Shown here in pieces: positions 52,401 through 60,943 of a stretch of DNA of 64,000 nt. Positions within the stretch are counted from its first letter, which is position 1, and the number at the start of each line of letters is the position of its first letter. The notes below the pieces were generated by a model. It made no database searches, was not told the DNA's origin, and saw only the letters and a list, made by a program, of their open reading frames with translations. The stretch comes from JAIKWW01 sp052169645 (GTDB lineage Bacteria; Bacillota; Clostridia; Peptostreptococcales; Anaerovoracaceae), in assembly GCA_052169645.1 (NCBI GenBank), contig JBQNCA010000008.1, positions 9,478-73,477 on the forward strand. Reading direction: 5' to 3'. The translations under genes and the position numbers were made by a program.

Positions 52401-53459
52401 CGGCTCCTTTCCGCTGACAACAGAAGCTATACCGTACTCCAAAATATCATCAGGAATAACGGTGCTGTCACTTTCAAATCTTACGCCCTGAAACTTTGAA
52501 TCTCTGTCATAAAAAACTTTAGACCCGATCGAAATTACGCTTTCAGGAATTACCGCTCCGGTCAAAGAATAGCAGGTTTCAAAAGCTCTGTTTCCTACAA
52601 CTTCAACCCCGTTTCCTAAAACGAGAGACTGAAGCTTGGAATTGTAAAAAGCCTTTGTTCCTATTGTCTTTACGCTGCCCGGTACAGTAATACTTATCAG
52701 GCAGGAATTTTCAAAAGCACTGTCCGCTATACTTGTCACAGTATCGGGAATATTTACATAATCGGGACCGATTCTGTTCGAACCGTTGTTAAATGCATTT
52801 TGACCTATAACTTCCGTTCCCGGTTTAATATTTACAGCACCGGTTCTGCCCGGAGGGCAAAAGTATACCGACTTTTCAGCCTTTTTATAAACCGTTCCGT
52901 CATAGGATTCATAGATTTCATTGTCTGAAGCTGCATCTATTGCGGCTAAAGAATTGGAACCGCTAAAAACATCTCTGCCCGTAGTTCCGAGCTCCGTGAC
53001 TCCCGCAGGGATCTTAAAGCTTGTGAATTTATAGCCCATGGATGCGAACGCTCCGACACCTATTTTTTTTACACTGTCCGGAAGATCTATCTCTTTTAAT
53101 GAGGTACAGCTTTTAAATGCATTTTTCTCGATATTTTCAAGTGTACTTCCTGATCCGAAAACAACTTCTTTCAATCCTGAACAGCCTGAAAATGCATCCT
53201 GTCCTATATTCTTCACCGTTTTAGGTATCGTAACCTTTACAATTTTTGTCTTATTTTTAAAGCCCGATACTATATCGGTTACAGTCTCCGGAATTACAAT
53301 TTCTTCTGCATTTCCGGTGTATTCCAAAAGCATACCTCCCGATATAAGAAATCCGTTTTCATCGGGCATTATTCCACCACCCGCAAATGCCGTCATCGGA
53401 AATAATCCGACTACCATAATCAGGCTCAATAACAGAGCGAACCCTTTTCTTTTTTTCAT
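49434..53459 (-). CDS. Giant BspA-type leucine-rich-repeat, Big_2 and SLH surface protein
   Basis: About 1341 residues. A signal peptide ends near residue 28 (TAFA). BspA-type LRR_5 repeats (pattern I...AF..C..L..I.LP..V..IG) fill about 40-340, a bacterial Ig-like Big_2 domain lies at about 385-460 (TWYSDNTNIATVSNTGLVTA), and a second LRR block spans about 470-960. After a less repetitive region of about 130 residues and a Ser/Asn linker come three SLH repeats (about 1150-1340, with ATTRAMIVTMLHRLDG and similar). It should be displayed on the wall through the SLH triplet. BspA-type proteins bind host or bacterial surfaces; the ligand here is unknown. The ATG at 53459 is preceded by AGAGGGGG. 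Confidence 0.93.
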   Translation of the reverse strand: MKKRKGFALLLSLIMVVGLFPMTAFAGGGIMPDENGFLISGGMLLEYTGNAEEIVIPETVTDIVSGFKNKTKIVKVTIPKTVKNIGQDAFSGCSGLKEVVFGSGSTLENIEKNAFKSCTSLKEIDLPDSVKKIGVGAFASMGYKFTSFKIPAGVTELGTTGRDVFSGSNSLAAIDAASDNEIYESYDGTVYKKAEKSVYFCPPGRTGAVNIKPGTEVIGQNAFNNGSNRIGPDYVNIPDTVTSIADSAFENSCLISITVPGSVKTIGTKAFYNSKLQSLVLGNGVEVVGNRAFETCYSLTGAVIPESVISIGSKVFYDRDSKFQGVRFESDSTVIPDDILEYGIASVVSGKEPSTAKEYFDKMAVKSGNKLTWLDDTGYKKGDNISLNETDCNLYIEATKQLSATVSPSDTTFAAVTWYSDNTNIATVSNTGLVTAVRQGEVNIVARTADGIKAICTVHVTKDPSLSDFKINSEGLITGYIGEDTNITVPETVNGSTVTGIAEEAFKGVNFESAVIPGHIKNIGNSAFEDCEHLTQITLSEGIENIGNKAFYKCSALKSVNIPASVTAVGSSVFYGCKELSNVVWNADVAEVPEKAFASCTTLANFEFNDKVTAVGKEAFSNAGLTDVTLPVNLQKIKEGAFASTPLTTVTLPEGTLTVDKFAFHNCRELSDMKIPASVRKLGKNYVQDMFQEGQNDTGADKMVRIDVDADNEVYKSVNGLLYSKDGSIFHFCPRALREAEVQEGVTTIDDYAFFMCFKLEKVKLPSTLKTVKSNAFHYDEEITEMVLPEGLERIEQGAFWHMEKWLPKIPSTVTYIGSHAFAESGGDAFPENRNEIITVPNGITEILEFTFYGTNMNGIVLPDTVKKIERSAINVAEMEHVYFPSGITEIGNEACALWKNITYVTLPEAIEKLGDKALIGSKWYPEKYVLGGLFIPSSIQSIGNKIVENNNADVIIFSDAANGAVKDYADANSLRFIQFNTEKAENIDIIVEDVQNLTRKGDDTSSIKAVIEDRSGAADIKSSIENKYKDIKNVYSVGLNMSRNGNAYNGSGKITLSVGISAEQAALNNLHFVQIADGDAKELTFTRLGKRIFVQADANGTYALISGELKNNSSESEPRSTGSSSSSNQSNQRKLPDKEVINSDKPDTKNENNNSTTTSFNDVRPGAWYAEGVSYTINKGLMKGVGNGEFAPSAPTTRAMIVTMLHRLDGSPNSLNNKFSDIPAGSWYSEPVNWAAANGIVTGTTKDVFSPNAELSREQLAVVLYRYANYKGKVSGDKKASQLNYADSAKVSAYAYEAMCWMSANNIINGVDGNRLEPQGNASRAQIATILMRFCKLMDE

Positions 53460-53773
53460 ATTTATCCCCCTCTTTACTTTCAAACGGCTTTGTGATTCTC
53501 AGCCTTTAACCCGAGCATTTATTCGCTTTATAAGCTTTCTCGAATTGAAATTCGCTTTAAATACGATATATACCTTATAGTTAAAAGCAACTAACTATAT
53601 CTTAACTAACAGCTGCATTAATGTCAACAGTTGAGGGTCTTGTCTTTTTCCTATTTTTCACTTTTTTCAAAACCCGATATTTGAGAGGTATGCTGTTAAT
53701 ATATTTTATCTTTCAATAAATTAAAATGTCGCAGTGCAGAAGCTGCCGGCTTTACATCCGAATAATATTTATA
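53460..53773. other. Intergenic region upstream of the giant surface protein gene
   Basis: Beside the promoter and palindrome, ATTCGCTTTA occurs twice in the leader (around 53521 and 53551). No clear terminator for the trmB transcript is visible; the T-rich stretch 53640-53680 has no good stem. Confidence 0.4.
53576..53627 (-). promoter_or_regulatory. Promoter and palindromic operator of the giant surface protein gene
   Basis: On the minus strand TTGACA (53627-53622) and TAAGAT (53604-53599) are exactly 17 bases apart. Immediately downstream, an inverted repeat TATAGTTA (plus 53576-53583) / TAACTATA (53592-53599) would cover the expected transcription start. The start codon is about 130 bases on. 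The same -35/-10 pair precedes the other SLH protein gene. Confidence 0.7.
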
Positions 53774-54538
53774 TTAATTATCATTATGCTGTTTCGGATA
53801 TTTTACTTTTGCGTAGAATATAGGATTTCCTCGAAGCGAGAAACGCTCTTCATATTCCGTCATGAATTGTGCGGATTCCATATCCGTCATGTGCAGATCT
53901 TCACTGTAATCCAGCTGCTCAAGCCCGCATATTTTAAACTGCTCAACGGAAAATCGGAACAAATCCTCATTATCAGTCTTAAATTCCAAGTTGCTGCCGG
54001 GGCGAAGCGCCTTTCCGTAGCCTTTCAAATATCCGATATGCGTGAGTCGTCGTGCCGCATGACGTTCCTTCGGCCAAGGATCGCTGAAATTAAGATACAT
54101 TCCCGAGAGCTCGTCCGGTGCAAAGCAATCTCCGACTTCTCGCATATAAAGATTTACAAATATCAAATTCGGTGCGACAAACCAAACCACATCTTCAGCA
54201 GATTCCGACTTTATCTCTCCCATATGTAAGCTTAGCGAATCTGCAGGTCTTTTTCCCGGATTTTTCAAACCTTTATCCTTCATCGCACGCTCCGCTTTTT
54301 GCAATGCCCTGAGCATTACACTGCGGTTTCCCTCTATCGCTACGAAATTCCGCTCAGGGTAAGCCTTTGAAAGCTTCAATATAAATTGAGCTTTGCCGCA
54401 GCCAAGCTCCAGATACAAGGGCTGCTGCTCGGAAAACATCGTCTGCCATTTACCCTTTATTGATTTTCTGTCTATAATTTTTCTATTTTCATATGCTACC
54501 AGCTTTTCGTCCAGTCCTTTTAGCCTTCTCTGTCGCAT
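53774..54538 (-). CDS. trmB: tRNA (guanine-N7-)-methyltransferase
   Basis: Methylates G46 of tRNA using S-adenosylmethionine. The blocks LELGCGKAQFI (SAM-binding), FVAIEGNRSVML, YLNFSDPWPKERHAARR and FKTDNEDLFRFS are typical. The product is 254 residues. Its Shine-Dalgarno lies inside the last codons of ecfT and the intergenic gap is one base, so it is coupled to the transporter genes. No functional link to them is known. Confidence 0.96.
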   Translation of the reverse strand: MRQRRLKGLDEKLVAYENRKIIDRKSIKGKWQTMFSEQQPLYLELGCGKAQFILKLSKAYPERNFVAIEGNRSVMLRALQKAERAMKDKGLKNPGKRPADSLSLHMGEIKSESAEDVVWFVAPNLIFVNLYMREVGDCFAPDELSGMYLNFSDPWPKERHAARRLTHIGYLKGYGKALRPGSNLEFKTDNEDLFRFSVEQFKICGLEQLDYSEDLHMTDMESAQFMTEYEERFSLRGNPIFYAKVKYPKQHNDN

Positions 54539-54539
54539 T

Positions 54540-55367
54540 TTAAATCCTCCATATCATGGGAATCGGCAGCCAGCCTCTCGACTGAATAAAGACCGCCGCC
54601 ACAAATATTACAAGCACTGCATATGCTATAAAATCTTTCTTTTCATATTTCATAGGATGAAGCTTTGTCCTTCCGTCACCGCCTCTATAGCACCTTGCTT
54701 CCATTGCAATCGCCAATTCCTGGGCAATAACAAAAGCTCGTATAAAAAGCGGAACCAGCAAAGGTATCATATTCTTTGCTCGTCTCATAAGGTTTCCGCT
54801 TTCAAAATCCGCACCTCTCGCCTGCTGTGCCTTCATAATTTTATCCGTTTCCGTCATCAGAGTAGGTATAAATCTCAAAGCTATCGACATCATCATGGCA
54901 ATTTCGTGAGAAGGAACTCCTAATCTGTTAAGCGGGCGCATCAACGCTTCAAAACCGTCTGTCAGAGCCAACGGCTTGGTCGTATATGTGAGCAAGGATG
55001 CTCCGAATATCAGTATTATTAAACGCACTGAAATATATGATGCCTGTTTCAAGCCTTCATAGGTAATTTTAAATATTCCGTATTTCCATAAAATCGTTCC
55101 GTCATACAAAAGCAGATTTAATATAAAAGTCAATACGAGTATCACCGCTATCGGGCGCAAACCTCTCACTATAAATCGCAGAGGCACTTCAGCCGCAGCT
55201 ATAACCGCTGACAATGCTGCCGTTACAAGTCCGTATCCTATCAAATCTTTTACAAAAAAAATCACTATCATGTAGACGAAGGTCGCTACTATTTTTACTC
55301 GTGGATCAAGTCTGTGAATCGGAGATTCACATGCATAATATTGTCCGAATGTAATATTTCTTATCAT
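54540..55367 (-). CDS. ecfT: Energy-coupling factor transporter transmembrane protein
   Basis: 275 residues with five to six membrane segments. The coupling motifs of EcfT, each with Ala-Arg-Gly, are visible as QQARGADFE and the related EARCYRGG. It links a substrate-binding S-component to the EcfA ATPases. Its ATG overlaps the ecfA2 stop by four bases. No S-component is in the window, so this is probably a shared group II module. Confidence 0.94.
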   Translation of the reverse strand: MIRNITFGQYYACESPIHRLDPRVKIVATFVYMIVIFFVKDLIGYGLVTAALSAVIAAAEVPLRFIVRGLRPIAVILVLTFILNLLLYDGTILWKYGIFKITYEGLKQASYISVRLIILIFGASLLTYTTKPLALTDGFEALMRPLNRLGVPSHEIAMMMSIALRFIPTLMTETDKIMKAQQARGADFESGNLMRRAKNMIPLLVPLFIRAFVIAQELAIAMEARCYRGGDGRTKLHPMKYEKKDFIAYAVLVIFVAAVFIQSRGWLPIPMIWRI

Positions 55368-56212
55368 AGCTTCAATATTTCCGCAATCCCGGTCGCAACA
55401 GCTTCTTCGCTCAAAATATCCGTCTCAAAATCGATACCTGCATTTTTCAAACGCCATACGAGCTCTGCCGATGCGGGAACTCCCAAACCCATGCTGTGCA
55501 AACGTTCAGTCTGCGAGAACACCTCCGCAGGTGTTCCCCATATTGCAACAGCGCCGCCTTCCATAACAAAAACCTTATCACATAAATTAGAGATGTCATC
55601 CATATCATGAGACACTACTATTACGGTACATTTCAGCTCCTGATTAATGCGTTTAAGCATATGCAGCATATCCCTGTGCGCCTGCGGATCCAATCCCGCA
55701 GCCGGCTCATCCAACACAAGGATTTCAGGTTTCATCGCCACTACACCTGCAATTGCCGCTTTGCGCTTTTGCCCTCCTGACAGGTCAAAAGGTGAGCGCT
55801 TTCCTACAATTTTAAGATCCAAACCCGCCATTTCCGCAGCAAGCTTTACTCTGTCCGAAATTTCTTTGTCTGAAAGACCTAAATTGGAAGGTCCGAAAGC
55901 AATATCCTTTTCTACAGTTTCTTCAAAAAGTTGATATTCCGGATATTGAAATACCAATCCCACCTTTCTGCGCAGCTGAAGCAGATTGCTGTGAGCAAAG
56001 ATATCCTCACCGTCTATCGTGATGCTCCCCGAATCGGGTCGGAGCAAGCCGTTCAGATGCTGTATAAGCGTTGATTTTCCCGATCCGGTATGACCTATTA
56101 TTCCCGTCACCGATCCTTTCTCTATTTCCAGAGAAACTTCTTTTAAAGCTATGCTTTCATCCTTCTGCCCTTTATTATATATATATGTAAGCCTGTCAAT
56201 TATTATCGACAT
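55364..56212 (-). CDS. ecfA2: Energy-coupling factor transporter ATPase EcfA2
   Basis: 282 residues. Walker A GHTGSGKS, Q-loop VFQYPEYQLFEETV, signature LSGGQKRKAAIAG, Walker B LVLDEPAAGLDP and the switch His in VVSHDMDDIS are intact. It begins with a start that overlaps ecfA1 by 17 bases and ends overlapping ecfT, so the module is tightly coupled. It drives vitamin or metal-type import with S-components encoded elsewhere. Confidence 0.95.
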   Translation of the reverse strand: MSIIIDRLTYIYNKGQKDESIALKEVSLEIEKGSVTGIIGHTGSGKSTLIQHLNGLLRPDSGSITIDGEDIFAHSNLLQLRRKVGLVFQYPEYQLFEETVEKDIAFGPSNLGLSDKEISDRVKLAAEMAGLDLKIVGKRSPFDLSGGQKRKAAIAGVVAMKPEILVLDEPAAGLDPQAHRDMLHMLKRINQELKCTVIVVSHDMDDISNLCDKVFVMEGGAVAIWGTPAEVFSQTERLHSMGLGVPASAELVWRLKNAGIDFETDILSEEAVATGIAEILKL

Positions 56213-57050
56213 TACCGCTCCTTTGTGCCACTACCCAATCGGCAAGTCCTTCTATATCCAAGATGCTGTCGGGAACATTTATTCCTTTCTGTTTAAGAAT
56301 TCTCCGCAGCCTTACCGCTGCCGGGAGTGTAAGCCCCGCCTCTTCTATCAGCTCGGGACGTGAAAAAATTTCCGCCGGCGTACCGTCGGAAATCACCTGT
56401 CCTCGCTTCATAACCATGATTCGTTCCGCTCTCACAGCCTCTTCCATAAAATGAGTTATAGCTATTACGGTAGTTCCCGCCTCATGTAATTTTTTCATTA
56501 TATCCGTCACCGCTCTGCGGCCTCCCGGATCGAGCATGGATGTGGATTCATCAAATATTATACATTTCGGTTTCATCGCCAGCACTCCGGCGACTGCAAC
56601 TCTCTGCTTCTGCCCTCCTGAAAGCTGAGCCGGTGATTTTTCCCGCAGTTCATATACACCTGCCGCACGCATGGCGAAATCTATACGAGTTCTTATCTCT
56701 GATGCCGGTACTCCCATATTTTCAGGTCCGAAAGCTACATCATCTTCGACTATCGCCGAGACTATCTGATTTTCCGGGTTTTGAAACACCATTCCTGCAT
56801 TGCTCCGGATTTCCCACAACAAATCGTCCCTTGATGTGTCCATTGAAGCCACCGTTATTTTCCCTTCAAACGGTCTCAACAAAGCGTTTATACTCCTCGC
56901 CACCGTAGATTTTCCGGACCCGTTGTGCCCGACTATAGCCACAAACGATCCTTTTTTTATATGAAAGCTCACTCCGTTTAATGCTGTCACAGGCTCCTCC
57001 CCCTCTTCAAAGGCGGGGTATCGACAGCTGACTTCTTCAAATTTTATCAT
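56196..57050 (-). CDS. ecfA1: Energy-coupling factor transporter ATPase EcfA1
   Basis: 284 residues. Walker A GHNGSGKS, Q-loop VFQNPENQIVSAIVEDDVAFGPEN in part, signature LSGGQKQRVAVAG, Walker B CIIFDESTSMLDP and switch His in AITHFMEEAV are present. Ser follows the catalytic Glu where Pro is more usual (DES), a known EcfA1 feature. The ATG overlaps the stop of the chorismate mutase gene by four bases, joining the transporter genes to the aromatic operon. Confidence 0.95.
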   Translation of the reverse strand: MIKFEEVSCRYPAFEEGEEPVTALNGVSFHIKKGSFVAIVGHNGSGKSTVARSINALLRPFEGKITVASMDTSRDDLLWEIRSNAGMVFQNPENQIVSAIVEDDVAFGPENMGVPASEIRTRIDFAMRAAGVYELREKSPAQLSGGQKQRVAVAGVLAMKPKCIIFDESTSMLDPGGRRAVTDIMKKLHEAGTTVIAITHFMEEAVRAERIMVMKRGQVISDGTPAEIFSRPELIEEAGLTLPAAVRLRRILKQKGINVPDSILDIEGLADWVVAQRSGNVDNN

Positions 57051-57331
57051 TTACTTTCTTTCTCTATAAGATTTTTCTGCATATCTCTGCTGACTTCCAT
57101 AAGCTTTTCAAACAATGTCACCGCATATTCACCGTAACCTTCAGACATATCATCAGCATAATCTCTTACACGCTGCAAAATCTCGATTTCTCTGTCTTTC
57201 CTCAGAATCGGCAGCCCGTTTTTCAGTTTAAACTCGGCAACCTGTCTTACCATGTCCATGCGCTGACAAAACAGCTTCAGCAGCTGCTCATCTATATAGT
57301 CTATTTGCATCCTTATATCATTTAATTCCAT
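57047..57331 (-). CDS. Monofunctional AroQ-type chorismate mutase
   Basis: 94 residues, all helical: LNDIRMQIDYIDEQLLKLFCQRMDMVRQVAEFK with the conserved Arg-Asp-Leu-Arg pattern, then LRKDREIEILQRV with the Lys/Arg that bind chorismate. It converts chorismate to prephenate, the branch to Phe and Tyr. No prephenate dehydratase or dehydrogenase domain is fused or adjacent. It lies 4 bases after aroC, and its stop overlaps the ecfA1 start. Confidence 0.93.
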   Translation of the reverse strand: MELNDIRMQIDYIDEQLLKLFCQRMDMVRQVAEFKLKNGLPILRKDREIEILQRVRDYADDMSEGYGEYAVTLFEKLMEVSRDMQKNLIEKESK

Positions 57332-57335
57332 TTAT

Positions 57336-58424
57336 TTAACAACCTTCCTGCTCAAGCAGCATGTCCATAAGAATTATTGCCGTCATCGCTTCCACTACAG
57401 GAACGGCACGCACCGCTACACACGGGTCATGCCGCCCGGTGACTGAAAGGTGGACATCCTTTTTTTCTATATAGTCTATGCTTTCCTGTACCTTGGAAAT
57501 TGACGGTGTGGGTTTAAATGCCAGCCTTGCCGTAACAGGCATTCCCGTAGTAATGCCTCCCAATATTCCTCCATGATTGTTTGTGCGTGTGAGAACTTTA
57601 TCTCCATTCATATAAAACGCATCATTGTTTTCACTCCCACGAAGCCTTGCCGCATTGAAACCCGTACCGAATTCAACGCCTTTTACCGCAGGGATTCCGT
57701 AAAATCCGTATGAAAGTCTTCCCTCCACAGTGGAAAATATCGGAGAACCTACGCCCGCAGGCATACCTATAACCGCCACCTCTACGATACCGCCCACAGA
57801 ATCACCCTCTTCACGAGCGGATTCTATGACAGCTCGCATCCTCTCCTCAATTTTATCCTCAAGCACGGGAAAGGGTCTTTGGCTTATTGAAAGAAGCTGT
57901 TCTTTTGAAATTTCAACAGCATCGAAGCTTTTATCCTCTACATCGGCAACCGCTGCAAGATGCGCTCCTATGTATATGCCCTTTTCTTCAAGATATTGCA
58001 GGCACAGTGCGCCGGCAAAGCACAGAGGCGCCGTCAGCCTTGCCGAAAAATGACCGCCGCCTCTCACATCATTAAACCCTCGGTACCTCAAATAGCCTGT
58101 ATAATCGGCGTGCCCCGGACGAGCTGCTGTAGACATATTTTTATAATCCTGTGAATGTTGATTCGTATTTTCAATCAATACCGCTATAGGTGTACCGCAG
58201 GTAACTCCGTCTCTGACACCGGATATAATATTCGGGATATCCGATTCTTTTCGAGGTGTAGCGGCTTTGTCTCCGCCGGGAGCTCTGCGCTTCATAAAAG
58301 CGGCAATCCGCTCCGAATCTATCTCAAAGCCTGCGGGAAAGCCGTCCATTACACCGCCTATACCGATGCCGTGTGATTCTCCGAATATCGACAATTTCAG
58401 TTTGTTGCCTATATTAGATGACAT
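57336..58424 (-). CDS. aroC: Chorismate synthase
   Basis: Makes chorismate from EPSP with reduced FMN. Blocks: GESHGIGIGGVMDGFPAG, RRAPGGDKAATPRKESD, RPGHADYTGYLRY, RGGGHFSARLTA and the C-terminal GRHDPCVAVRAVPVVEAM. 362 residues is normal. The start overlaps the aroA stop by 11 bases. The ribosome site (GGGAGGAAGAATAG) lies inside aroA. Confidence 0.97.
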   Translation of the reverse strand: MSSNIGNKLKLSIFGESHGIGIGGVMDGFPAGFEIDSERIAAFMKRRAPGGDKAATPRKESDIPNIISGVRDGVTCGTPIAVLIENTNQHSQDYKNMSTAARPGHADYTGYLRYRGFNDVRGGGHFSARLTAPLCFAGALCLQYLEEKGIYIGAHLAAVADVEDKSFDAVEISKEQLLSISQRPFPVLEDKIEERMRAVIESAREEGDSVGGIVEVAVIGMPAGVGSPIFSTVEGRLSYGFYGIPAVKGVEFGTGFNAARLRGSENNDAFYMNGDKVLTRTNNHGGILGGITTGMPVTARLAFKPTPSISKVQESIDYIEKKDVHLSVTGRHDPCVAVRAVPVVEAMTAIILMDMLLEQEGC

Positions 58425-59751
58425 CTATTCTTCCTCCCAGCTTCGTAAATTCTTCAAAAAAATCAGGATAACTCTTTGCAATAGCCTCAGCACCCCTTAT
58501 GATTACCGGCTTCTCACAAAATAAGGCTGCAATCGCCATGGACATCACTATTCTATGATCGTTATATCCATTCACCTCACAGCCGCCGGCAAGATGTCCG
58601 CCCTGAACTGTCAATTCGTCCGCATTCTGTCTGACTCTTGCACCTATTCTGCTGAGACAATCCGCCATAGCAGCAAGTCTGTCGCTCTCTTTTAAACGAA
58701 GCCTTCCGGCATTGTAAAATCGGGTGGTACCCCCTGAAATCGCAGCTGCAACGGCAAGAACAGGTATGATGTCGGGAATATTTCCGCAGTCTATTTCCGA
58801 GCCGTGCAGTATCGAAGGCAAGGGACGATACTGAATATAACCGTTGTAATCGTGCTCATCTATGGCAGCACCGGCATTTCGCAGCAAATCCGCAATTCGC
58901 CTGTCGCCCTGCACACTTCCCGCTTTCAACCCCGAAACTATGATGCCGGTGCCTTCGACTCTCGCAAGGCTGCCCTTGGGCAGCCTGTCGCAGGCTCCTG
59001 CTACAAGCCAGAACGCTGCATTTGAATAATCGCCTTCCACTTCGGTATCACATGCTCTGTAGTTCTGACCTCCACGAATAAAGTATCCCTTATCAGTGCG
59101 TTCGACCGTGATACCGTACTCATGCAGCGTTGTCATAGTTAGATCGAGGTAGCCTGCGGATTCCAAGGGCGATGTCAGCTCTATCTGACTGTCGTCGGCG
59201 AGTAAAGGAAGGGCGAACATCAGACCGCTTATGTATTGCGAGCTGACATCGCCGGGCAGCCTGTAAACCCCGGGTTCAAGCTGCCCTTTAATTATAAACG
59301 GAAGGGCGTCTCTTCCGCCCGGGAGAAAGCGTATGCCTTTCGCCTTCATTTCATCGGCAAGAGCTGTTATAGGACGCTCCGGGAGCTTTCCTCTCCCTGT
59401 AAAAGACGCCCCTGCCCCCAAGGCGGCTGCCACCGGCAACAGAAATCTGAGCGTGGAGCCGCTCTCCCTGCAATCAAGACGAGGATTTTCCATATACGGC
59501 TTTGCCGAATCGATTGTAAATTTCCCTGCTATGCCTGCAACACGAGCTTCCGAGCCTTTAAGCTCTACATCAGCGCCCAGCTCCCGCAGACATCCTACCG
59601 TAGCATGCATATCGTCAGAATCCGAAATGCCTTTTATCTCCGAAATTCCCTCAGCGAGTGCCGCCGCTATCAGTACCCTGTGCGCCGCCGACTTCGACGG
59701 CGGTACTTTAACAATCCCGTTTAAATATCCCGGATATACCTTAACATTCAT
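58414..59751 (-). CDS. aroA: 3-phosphoshikimate 1-carboxyvinyltransferase (EPSP synthase)
   Basis: 445 residues. PPSKSAAHRVLIAAALA (phosphoenolpyruvate-binding Lys), the RLDCRESGSTLRFLLPVAAALG block, DVSSQYISGLMFALPLL and RLRLKESDRLAAMAD are visible, as is the C-terminal NGYNDHRIVMSMAIAA. It joins shikimate-3-phosphate and phosphoenolpyruvate. It lies between aroB (gap 64 bases) and aroC (overlap). Shikimate kinase, dehydroquinase and shikimate dehydrogenase genes are absent from this operon. Confidence 0.97.
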   Translation of the reverse strand: MNVKVYPGYLNGIVKVPPSKSAAHRVLIAAALAEGISEIKGISDSDDMHATVGCLRELGADVELKGSEARVAGIAGKFTIDSAKPYMENPRLDCRESGSTLRFLLPVAAALGAGASFTGRGKLPERPITALADEMKAKGIRFLPGGRDALPFIIKGQLEPGVYRLPGDVSSQYISGLMFALPLLADDSQIELTSPLESAGYLDLTMTTLHEYGITVERTDKGYFIRGGQNYRACDTEVEGDYSNAAFWLVAGACDRLPKGSLARVEGTGIIVSGLKAGSVQGDRRIADLLRNAGAAIDEHDYNGYIQYRPLPSILHGSEIDCGNIPDIIPVLAVAAAISGGTTRFYNAGRLRLKESDRLAAMADCLSRIGARVRQNADELTVQGGHLAGGCEVNGYNDHRIVMSMAIAALFCEKPVIIRGAEAIAKSYPDFFEEFTKLGGRIDVI

Positions 59752-59815
59752 ATCATTATCTCCCGAATATTTTTCTCGTCATAATATAAGTTCAGCTATA
59801 TCACGACTCCGATAT

Positions 59816-60922
59816 CTATTCAAAAAAAGCTGTAAGATCCGCAACAGGAAGTTCCTTTACCTCAGCCCTTCCCATTTCTGACAGATACACAAGCCCTATG
59901 CCGCCACCTTTCGCTTTCTTGTCTTTCTCCGCAATCCTGCAAAGCTCCTCATTGTCGGCTTCATATGAAATATCGTACCCGAACTTTGCCAACAGCCTGC
60001 TCAGCCTTTCATAAATTCCGGATTCACCGAGTCCGTGGCGCTCCGCCGCTCTGCTGATCATGCACATCCCTATGGCTACAGCTTTTCCGTGGCTGATCTT
60101 ATATTCGGCATGCTTTTCTATAGCATGACCCATGGTATGACCGAAGTTCAATATCCTGCGCAAGCCCGACTCACGCTCATCGGCTTCCACGACCCGGCTC
60201 TTGATTTCAACACATTTTTCCACAAGAGATTCCGCTTCATCTCCTGAAATAAGCTTTTCGAATGCGGTTTTTCTGTCAGGCTCCGTTTCCGCAACACGCT
60301 CCAGCTCGGCATAAAAATCCGCATCACATATAGCTGCGGTCTTTATAACCTCTGCCAAACCGTCCATAATCAATCCCTCGTCAAGAGTATTGAAAACCGC
60401 AGTGTCGCACAGTACCAAAGACGGCTGCCAAAAGCTTCCTATGAGATTTTTGCCGACAACCGTGTCGACACCGGTCTTTCCTCCAACTGAAGAATCAACT
60501 GCCGCAAGCAACGATGTGGGAATTTGGATAAATTTTATACCTCTCATATATATGGATGCCGCAAATCCGCCCATATCGCCTGCAACACCTCCGCCCAGTA
60601 CCGCAACGGCATCGCCTCGACCTAAGCTTCTTTCAGCCATAAAATCTATGAAGCTGCTGACTGTAGTGATATTCTTTGACAGTTCTCCGGCTTCATATGA
60701 ATATACAAATACATCGAAGCCTTGCATTTCAAGGCTTTTTCTTACTCTCTCCGCATATAGCCGCTCCACGTTGCTGTCCGTAAAAAGCGCAATTTTCATA
60801 TTCTTTAAAGCTTTCTTCTTTGCATCCAGAGCATCGGCACACAGTTCCCCGGCTCTGTCAAGCAGCCCGTTTCCTATAAATATATCGTAGCCGTTTCCGG
60901 CATTAACGTGAATATTCTTCAT
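59816..60922 (-). CDS. aroB: 3-dehydroquinate synthase
   Basis: 368 residues. NAD-binding AVLGGGVAGDMGGFAASIYMRG in part, the KTGVDTVVGKNLIGSFWQP block, and the zinc ligands in EVIKTAAICD, LNFGHTMGHAIEKH and SHGKAVAIGM are clear. It closes the first carbocycle of the shikimate pathway from the aroF product. The ATG follows GAGGCTTT. It lies 21 bases downstream of aroF. Confidence 0.97.
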   Translation of the reverse strand: MKNIHVNAGNGYDIFIGNGLLDRAGELCADALDAKKKALKNMKIALFTDSNVERLYAERVRKSLEMQGFDVFVYSYEAGELSKNITTVSSFIDFMAERSLGRGDAVAVLGGGVAGDMGGFAASIYMRGIKFIQIPTSLLAAVDSSVGGKTGVDTVVGKNLIGSFWQPSLVLCDTAVFNTLDEGLIMDGLAEVIKTAAICDADFYAELERVAETEPDRKTAFEKLISGDEAESLVEKCVEIKSRVVEADERESGLRRILNFGHTMGHAIEKHAEYKISHGKAVAIGMCMISRAAERHGLGESGIYERLSRLLAKFGYDISYEADNEELCRIAEKDKKAKGGGIGLVYLSEMGRAEVKELPVADLTAFFE

Positions 60923-60943
60923 AAAGCCTCAAATCCTATACTG

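Noticed and set aside
49434..53459. LRR repeats in DNA as a mobile or recombination element
   Set aside because: They are explained by the protein repeat of the BspA family.
58722..58731. GGGTGGTACC, the core of a T-box antiterminator
   Set aside because: It lies inside the aroA coding sequence, with no tRNA-like leader, specifier loop or terminator around it; a chance match.
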